A stretch of 64,000 bases of DNA. Source: Symsagittifera roscoffensis (lineage: Eukaryota > Xenacoelomorpha > Acoela > Convolutidae). The stretch is taken from assembly GCF_963678635.1 (NCBI RefSeq), contig NC_087062.1, positions 44,904,395-44,968,394 of the forward strand, in the 5' to 3' direction. The notes beneath the pieces were generated by a model. The model was given only the letters and a program-made list of their open reading frames with translations, ran no database searches and was not told where the DNA came from. Each line of letters opens with the position of its first letter. The stretch's first letter is position 1. This document shows positions 56,501-64,000 of this stretch, piece after piece. The position numbers and the translations under genes are program-made.

Positions 56501-59500
56501 AGTTGTACAAAATTATTTTCAAGTGAATCGTTCTTAGCTTGACCAACAGTTATGTTAAACCATGAGTCATTGCACTCGGTTTATATTTTACCGACTGGCT
56601 GTGCAGTGTCCGTAAGACAATTTTTATGGCTTTTTAGAAGAATTCTAGAGTTTTAACAGTTCATATCAAGAGATGCTATAGTTTCATCCAGATCTAGCGC
56701 AGTGATTTCGATTGTTTTTCTGGCTAATTGAGCATGTGTTTTCATAAATCGATCATGTCAAGAAGTTAAGTAAGCATCTTGTCAATTGAGTATTTTCTAA
56801 TTTGCTCTTCTTTTATGTTTTTTTTTGTTTTTGTTTTGGTGCACAGGTCGTAAAAGAAAAAATATCATCATGCAAACTTTTCATTTAATCAAACTTGTCT
56901 CCAAGGAATAATTCCAACCCATTGACGACAATTCATGCATCCATCCCAGCAAGGCAATCTTATCAACTATCTTAACTCGTCTATCATTTAACCCAATGAA
57001 GGTCTCTCAATGTCATTCGAAAAATTTTGCTATTTTTTTAAGTTTTTTTATGTTGATTTCAAACTAGCATCAACATGAAGCGTTAATAACTGGAAAAGAG
57101 ATGCTCACACTTGTTCATCAATTTTTTCTGCATCAGCAACCGGGAAACTGCCGCCATCTCCTCCTACCTTTTCTTGTCCTCAGTAGGCCTCGCTGCCTTA
57201 GCCCTCAGAAGTTTTAGCTGAACACTAAGCCTTGTCTGATTCAAAAAAATCTTCCCAGGGACCGTTAAGTTCATTTTAAAAAAATTTCAAGGACATTTTG
57301 CTCATGGCGGAACTTGTTTTTAATTGTTTCTCAGCCTTTCATAACTTTCTTCAATGTTTCAGCAGGGCAGTTTATCTTCATTTTGCCTACTTTTTGAAAA
57401 AAAAAATTAATTCCGTCGTTTTTCTGAGAGGGGAAATCATTGTTAAGTCGCTGTCAGTTTTTTGTATCACATTGTCAGTGGTTGCATCCTTTTTTTAAAA
57501 AAAATTAGCTGATTTCAGCGAAAGTTCATAAGGATTCTTGCTTTTTTCTTTCATTATGCAAGTGGGCACAAATTCCAAGGACAAGAACAGCAGCACATGG
57601 TGGAGATTTTTTTCCTTTTTACGTCTTTACTGTTTTATTGTTTGGAAAAGGTCTTACAATTTTTGCCTTTTGTTTGCTGCGGACTCATTTCACATAAGAG
57701 TTCCCCCGGTGTTTTGCCTAGTTGTTTTGCCTAGTCTCTAAAAGATTGTCTCGAACACGTCGAGTACTTTTCACGTACCCATTCAAGCAATACAAGGTTA
57801 TCAAGCATCATAACTGATCTATGTTTTATCCCACCAACTTTTTCTTTATCTCTCGGAAGTTTTCTCCTGGTGAATAACTACCGATAACAATGGTTTCAGT
57901 TTGAAAACTGCCTTCTGGTGTAGCTCTTTTCGTTCAGCTACTGTAGATTGCGTTGTCTACGCTCTGAGAAAAGCCGTTATGTTGCATGAGTTATAAGTAT
58001 CGTACTGAACAGGCGCGCTTTCTTTTATGGAGTAGACATTCGCCGAGATCTGCTCCTTATTGATCTTTAGAAAAAGTTCAGTTCTTCGACACAAGAGGGC
58101 TACAGATAACGATTAACTGGATTTTTAGCAGTTTCATCCTCTCCTCAAAGGACTCCTTTACAATATCTCTCAGGGTTGTCTTGGTTCATTTAAATTGGGG
58201 ATAAGCCATTAAAAGCCGTAAAAAAAACTCTCGATTTTTTTTCTCGCCTACAATTTTTATGCTAATTGAAATTGCTACAGCAGCACTTCGTCATTTTACC
58301 CAGTCAAAAACCAATTGGATTTTTTGCTTTCAACAAAAGTATAGTATAAATCAAAGAATAACTTGGCTTTGAGAAGAGGCAGTTAAAAGCACATACAATA
58401 TAATATAACGCTGGGCCATGGCTAGAGAAAGGTTTATTTTCGGTTCACTATGCAGTTTATGATATAAAATTATTTTCGTTTTAGTTCTTAAGCTGTTGCG
58501 ATTCCATCGTTTCATTCAAAAACTATCATGATGAGCGAAATAGTCTTTCATCTTTTCATTTTTTCTTCAAATCAAAACACAGGTTGAGACCGACCAAAGG
58601 AAGCACAAAAATACAAACGATAATGTTTCTGGCCATTGACCCACATATGTATAATTTTTCTTTTGTTATTTTTTAGAAGCCGAGAAAAATAATTTGGCTT
58701 AAATTAGAACTTTTGAAACTTAGTGTATTACATTTAATGTAGAAATTGAAAATCCGAAAATTTTGTGGCTAAAAATTAAAGTTGGTTGAATAAAAAATGC
58801 TGCCTTATTTTAGTACTAATGGCGATTTTTTGAGTGAATACTTTTTTCGTTTTTAATGTATGTGGTTTGTTTTGACCTCTGAGCTTTTTCTAACTAAAAC
58901 TTTTAAAAGCTGAAGATGCCCAGAAAAGTGCGGCACGTTTGCTGAACTGACATCTTTGATGTCTTTACAAATAAGTTATTGACTTAGGTTCTTACATGTT
59001 ATTTATGTTCAATTCTCTGATTTTGCCATGTTGGAATTGAAGTGATTTTCGTAGTAACTGTCAATTCCGTTTACAACAACCCTATAAAATTAAGTAAACC
59101 CAAGAAAAAACTTTTTCTGCCGAAGGTACTGGCATCTCCGCGTCTCTCATTGAACCCAAACACCTAAAAAAACTTCTTACATATATACTCCGCAAGGCAC
59201 CTCAATTAGAAATACTTCAAGTGATTTTGTGGCACCAAATACCTAAGCTAACAATAGCCCCGGCACCAACATTTATGTGGCTTGCACTGCAGAGGAAATG
59301 ACAGAAGTCTTGATGACAGTGACAATAAATAGCGCAATTCAATACTGTAAGAGAAACGGTCTTGTCAATAAGTTAAATAAGCATTTTGGTAAGATGCCAA
59401 GACATGGTGATCGAAAAAACAATAACTGTTTTTGGTCTGTCTGTGCGCTTTGTACCTTAGTTTAACCATGCAATCGGAACGTGCAATCATTTTGGAATAA

Positions 59501-60203
59501 TTTTTTCATGATTCCGTTGGTTTTGCCGGACGGTAATTTTCGTAATTTTTTTTTCAATTCCACGTCGTGAGTGTCTGCTTCTTTTTTCATATTTCGAGCA
59601 ACTTTCAACAAACTTCAGATATTGGTTCGTTTAGTGTGCCTTCTTACCTCAATACACAAAAACCAACTCACTTTTTAAAGCATGGCCAGCAACATATAAT
59701 CTTTAATACTTCTATGTTTTACTATTTGCTTATCTTTTTTTCCAGTTTTCTCCTCTTTCATGCTTATTTTTTTGGTTTTCGTTTTTGGTGAACAGCTGGT
59801 AAAAGAAAAAATATCATCAAGCAAACTTTTCATTTAATCAAATTTGTCTCCAAGGAATGATTCGAACCCATTGACCACAATTCATGCATCTAACCCAGCA
59901 AGGCAATGTTATCAACCACCTTAACTCGACTATCATTCAGTCCAATATTTTTTTGAAAATTGTGTTTGATGTTGATTTCAAACTAGCATCAACATGAAGC
60001 GTTAATAACTGGAAAACAGATGCTCACACTTGTTCATCAATTTTTTCTGCATCAGCAACCGGCAAATTGCAGCCATCTCTTCCTACCGTTTCTCGTCCTC
60101 AGTAGGCTTCGCTGCCTTAGCCCTCAGAAGTTTCAGCTGAACACTAAGCCTTGTCTGATCCAAAAAATCTTCCCGGGGATTGTTAACTTAATTTTAAAAA
60201 AAT

Positions 60204-60482
60204 TATGGACAACCGCCGGATGTTCGCGTTCCGAAATAAAAGCGCCCTCAATAATTCAAATTCTCCCTGTTTGTCGGATTCTAGTTCATATGACGAGGGG
60301 CGTTCGGGAAAATTTGAGCAGCTCGACAAGCCGTCATTCGTTTTGGATTTTATTGAAAACAGTTTATTAAAAGATTTCAATTCATTAATTCTCTTTAAAA
60401 TCATATCTTTATTGGCATGGTTGGGACAGTCTTTCCTATGATGTCTTTTCACGTTCATTGTCTCCTCATAGTCTGTCCTCAT
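60204..60482 (-). pseudogene. Protease-RT spacer remnant of the second gypsy element
   Basis: Matches ORF1 residues ~1160-1250 of the first element, including the shared R-I-N-E-L-K-S and S-S-C-S-N-F-P-E-R-P stretches. The match ends abruptly at R-N-A-N, after which the frame runs into array sequence and stops. The RT is gone. Confidence 0.8.
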
Positions 60483-60710
60483 CGGAAAAGCGTAACCAAG
60501 CTTCTTTCCACGCTAGATGGAAACTGTGGTGTCCAGTGTGTTCAATAACACACTGGCACACAGTCCGTTTCGTGTTACTGAGAATTTCCCGCCTAAAATC
60601 ACTGTGCTTTGATTATTTGGGTTGGGTACCAAGCACACCTGTTTACTATCACTAAATGAATTCAAATTTCTCATCCTAACAACCGCTACAACAGCCTGTC
60701 CTGGCTGTAG

Positions 60711-61190
60711 TTATACTTTTCTGTTAAAAAATAATGGCATCTGGTTCTCATCTGTTAATATTCTATTAATCGGTCTCTTTACATACTTCGGGTCCGGTTT
60801 TCTAATCATTATTAGTCCGTTGTTCAAGTCACTCATCACATCGAAATTCCTGACGAAGTCACGGCCCAAGATGAATTGGTCTGGGTCTTCCAGGTTTTCT
60901 ACTACCAGGAAGCTCATCCACAGGTCCCGTCCTCCCATGTGAAGGACCGTTATCGGTGTTCTTCCGGCTACGTGGATTGCTCCACAGTTGGCTGCTGCCA
61001 ATCTGAGGTTCGTTGGAATTACGTATTCCCTCTTGAAGCCCATTCTTTCCCAAGTCATTACTGGCATCACGCTAACCACCGCTCCTGTGTCTAGAAGTCC
61101 TGTTACTACAATTTTCTTCCCATTGGTGTCCAGCAGATGTGCAGTCACATCTGCTTCGTATCCTATGTGTACCGTATCTAGCTCCATCAT
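60711..61190 (-). pseudogene. Aspartic protease remnant of the second gypsy element
   Basis: Matches ORF1 residues ~915-1073 of the first element. The active-site D-T-G-A and the I-L-G-R-D-F motif are intact, but the frame is closed on both sides by disruptions. Confidence 0.85.
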
Positions 61191-61206
61191 GGCGTCATGG
61201 TCTATT

Positions 61207-62130
61207 CTACGGACCTAAAGTTCTTCTTGACCCAAATAGATCTGCCCTAGTATAGATATTGATCCCATTCACGTTCAATATCACCTGATATGGTCCATAG
61301 GCTTCCACGTAGCGCCCATGGAGTTTCTTTATTCGAGAACCACCCGTTGTCAACAACGCTCGCACAGCCCTTGACTCAGTGCGAGGCTCTACCTGTCTCA
61401 GATAGTCTGCATATAAATCTAAACGCATCATACTGAACTCTGAGGGCTCACTTAGGTTCCTGATCACATGATGTCTCGCCACTGAGATTATTGACTGTAT
61501 TCTGCTTCCTTGTGACAGCATGCCAATCGTCTGCCCGGAAATCACATTTATTTTCATGCTCAAACTGCTTGTTGCTTTCCTTTCTTCGACCTCCGATGCT
61601 TCGAAGGCGTTTAGCCTTTCCTGAGTTTTCTCATTTTCTAGTTCGAGCTTCACTTTTTGTTCTAACTCCTTTGCTACCAACTCCTGTTGGACTCTGTTCA
61701 AAGCATCTCTCGCAGCTGCCCTATAGTCAATCTTGAAATCATCTGCCGCAGTCACTCGTTCAGGTTTAGGCATTTCTTCAGTTTTTGCCTGCATCTTCTT
61801 TGTTGCCAGCTCTTGCATTTTCTCCTTTTTGCGTGCCTCCGCTTCACTCAACAGGCGCGCCTTGCTGGTTTTCACACCCGATAAAGCTCCCTCATGCCTT
61901 GGATGCTTGATGCCTGCCACAGCATCCCAAAATTGTGGACAATCCGATTTAAAATGACCCTCCAAGTTACAAAAGAAACGCCTGGGGCCGAATTTTGCAA
62001 TTACTCCCCTCATGAAATCTTCTTGATCAATTTCTGACGCATCTTCATCATCAAGGCTGAAGCCTATCGCTTTCATGCCCTGTTTGTAGGTTGGGTATGC
62101 TGATGGTCGGTCGAACTGCAACTTGCACAA
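61207..62130 (-). pseudogene. Nucleocapsid and linker remnant of the second gypsy element
   Basis: The second zinc knuckle is present as F-x-C-N-L-E-G-H-F-K-S-D-C with the first Cys changed to Arg-Phe context, followed by the charged linker that precedes the protease. The first knuckle lies in a different frame near 62105-62145 and has lost its last Cys. The frame is broken before the protease. Confidence 0.75.
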
Positions 62131-63039
62131 GAGCGTCTCCTGTCCATGTCGTCACTTGGTTTGTACAAATTGTTGCCCTGTTAGCTAGTCCATTGTTAAA
62201 AATGCCAAAATTGTTTTTGTTATAGCCAGATCTCAATGGGGGCTTTAGTAGAAGATATTCTTTAGATTTGAGTCTAATTTCTTCTGGTGTAGGCGCATTA
62301 ATTGAAAGTGGTGTGTAATGCGTTGCCACCAATGTTCGAAGCTCATCGTTCTTCAAACCATCGATGAACTTTGAGGCTACTGCTAGGTTCATCCTGCTAG
62401 GTTCATCCTGGTTGACTACGCCTTCTAAGCATCTCCAGATCATCTGAAAACTTGTCTATCGTTTCATCTTCACGTTGCCTCCGTTTCTCGAAGCGCATCC
62501 TTGCTTGGTGTCCTTGTACCCCTGAGCCAAAACGATTCAACAAGAATTCAAAGATCTTCTCAGCTGTGTCCCGCTGGTATTGTTTTTTGGCCATCACGCA
62601 ATATGGGGCTGTCCCTTCCTAGTTGCTAGTGAGCGCACTGCATTTTTTCCTTTCTGTTAAGTCTTCTCCCTCAAAAGTGCAGTTTCATGACTTCTATCCA
62701 GGTATCTATACATCCGTTAGATTCGTCTTTATAGCATCTTGGTTTCTTAAATACCCTCCTGGACCACTCGCTGCGTTCACTGGTTCTAGATAACCTCGTC
62801 AGGAAAGTTTCCAAGGACCTGTTCAGGGGTTCAAACGCTGTAGCCATTGACGGTGCATCTCGTGTATGCCCCGCTTGAGCGTCATTGCCCGTCCGATGGG
62901 AGCTCCGGATTTTCCCTCCTGTTTGAGTCGCTGGAATGATTTCTTTCTTGATGCGCATGACTCCAATTTGTGGAATTACATCTACCAGTCGCATTTGCGT
63001 TCTGCATCGGTCTCTCCTTTGAGGTCGGTCCGTTGCCAT
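62051..63039 (-). pseudogene. Gag domain remnant of the second gypsy element
   Basis: Three overlapping open pieces (62671-63039, 62403-62597, 62051-62443) together match ORF1 residues ~350-600. Recognisable landmarks are E-P-L-N-R-S-L-E-T-F, D-T-W-I-E-V-M-K-L-H-F, N-R-F-G-S-G-V-Q-G-H-Q-A and K-S-K-E-Y-L-L. At least two frameshifts separate them. Confidence 0.8.
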
Positions 63040-63242
63040 TTGAACCTCCTCTGATATTTGGGCCCCTCGGCCTATTATCGCCTATGGCATACCTGGATGA
63101 ACTGCCCCTACCTCTCGTGGACCCATATATCCTTTATCTGTTGGCTTGTTCATTGAAATTCACTCTCGGTTCCCTGTTCCGTTCTCCTGAGGTTGCTTGC
63201 CTACTCCTCGTTTTACTCCTGTTTCCTAGGAGCCCCTCCAAC

Positions 63243-63899
63243 TCATTCATGATGGCCTGATTGAGCTTCTCCATCATTGCGTCTATTTTCGTCTCTCAAT
63301 CGTATCTCTTTGCTCAGCTTCCTTGTCATTCGCGACAATTTTTTGGCCAAGTGTTCATCTGTACTCTCTTTCAAGCGCTTTTCACTTCTGCTGATTTCTT
63401 GTCTGTTGCGGTTGATGTCTTCCCGCTGGCTTTCTCTCTCGACGTGGAATGCCCTCTCCAGTTCACTCATTCTTAGGGACATTTGTTCGTTCTGTTCTCC
63501 TATACTTCCACTATGATAGTCAAGACCTCTTCGATTGATGCCGTTTCGTCCACTAATGGCGTCACTAGAGGTGGTGTCGCCCTATTGGTTCCAGGCAGTT
63601 TAGTGCTGGTCGATACCCGAGTCTTACCTCTCTGTCTCGATGTTTCTTCATAATCCGCTTCTGGTTCCATTGCTGGGTTGCTTGGCCCTGTGCTCCTGCT
63701 ATCTCCAGGTTGCCTTTCCGAATTTGTAATGGTCACAAAATCTCTTGACTGCTGTGATGCATCTATGGCCTTGTTTCTTGTCCTGACCACACCAAATCGT
63801 TTCGAAGATCCAGTTCCCTTGTTGGTGGGTGCACCATTCTCATGAGTTGAGCTGTTGAGACTTAGTTGAGATCCGAATTCATCTTGTTCGTCATCGTCC
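63243..63899 (-). pseudogene. Gag N-terminal region of the second gypsy element
   Basis: A frame open from about 63899 to 63500 begins with an acidic stretch (D-D-D-E-Q-D-E) and is Ser/Thr-rich. A second frame (63243-63482) is a charged coiled coil comparable in position to residues 140-250 of the first element. Sequence similarity to the first element is weak here, so this part evolves fastest. Confidence 0.55.
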
Positions 63900-64000
63900 T
63901 ACTCCTCTTCCTGTATCCGTTCCCATAGTAAATGGGGAAAAGATCCCCAGTGTGTTAATCACTCCCTCCGATAACGAGATGCCGTTCAGTCGAGATGCCG

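Larger units (their letters stand above)
48336..60203 (+). repeat. Array of diverged direct repeats, derived at least partly from BEL/Pao elements
   Basis: Segments recur in the same direction at moderate identity. 48336-49130 resembles 50460-51340. 49300-50080 resembles 52510-53330, and part of it 56040-56470. 52424-52530 resembles 53528-53635 closely. 53655-53755 resembles 54210-54313. 56830-57290 resembles 59780-60200, and related pieces lie near 54320-54660 and 55060-55290. The two integrase fragments inside identify at least part of it as BEL/Pao. No intact gene remains. Confidence 0.65.
60204..64000 (-). mobile_element. Second gypsy-type element, decayed and truncated
   Basis: It is related to ORF1 of the element at the left of the window along gag, zinc knuckles and protease, in the same order and on the same strand. 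The homology stops at 60203/60204, just before the RT domain, at a junction with the BEL-like repeat array. Several frameshifts and stops break it. The upstream part continues past the right edge. Confidence 0.85.

Overview
The window looks like nuclear DNA of an invertebrate animal. It contains one intron-bearing host gene with GT-AG introns (a MADF/BESS transcription-factor-like gene) in AT-rich, gene-poor sequence full of transposon remains. The species cannot be named from the sequence. A run of 200 N at 47160-47359 shows it is a scaffold join.

1-18751 (perhaps to about 21900): a large, largely intact Ty3/gypsy-type LTR retroelement on the minus strand, visibly richer in G+C than its surroundings. 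In transcription order (right to left) it has a long structured leader, ORF1 (coiled coil, Gag, two zinc knuckles, protease, reverse transcriptase, RNase H), ORF2 in another frame (integrase, then a long tail ending in a macro domain), a 445-base gap with three hairpins, ORF3 (coiled coil plus an SGNH/GDSL hydrolase domain with a complete triad), ORF4 (overlapping ORF3 by 11 bases, unrecognised), a polypurine tract and probable 3' LTR sequence running off the left edge. A 2622-base tandem duplication repeats the leader and the start of gag. The leader carries two tandem RNA folds whose stems differ by compensatory changes. Upstream, 18752-21660 is studded with the motif CGGAGGGT. No second LTR was found.

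21900-46600: AT-rich sequence with the MADF gene (25008-28872, four coding exons, 607 codons), four copies of a ~530-base non-coding repeat, two short inverted-repeat elements with perfect 8-base target duplications, and two decayed MULE/FLYWCH transposase genes.

46600-60203: a G-rich tract, a possible hAT end, the assembly gap, a ~28-base minisatellite, then about 12 kb of diverged direct repeats containing two decayed BEL/Pao integrase fragments.

60204-64000: a second, decayed relative of the first gypsy element, same strand, cut off between protease and reverse transcriptase, with many frame breaks.

The most unusual system is the first retroelement: it joins a standard Gag-Pol core to an ADP-ribose-type macro domain, an SGNH hydrolase and an orphan protein where an envelope gene might be expected, and its leader carries a covarying RNA structure.
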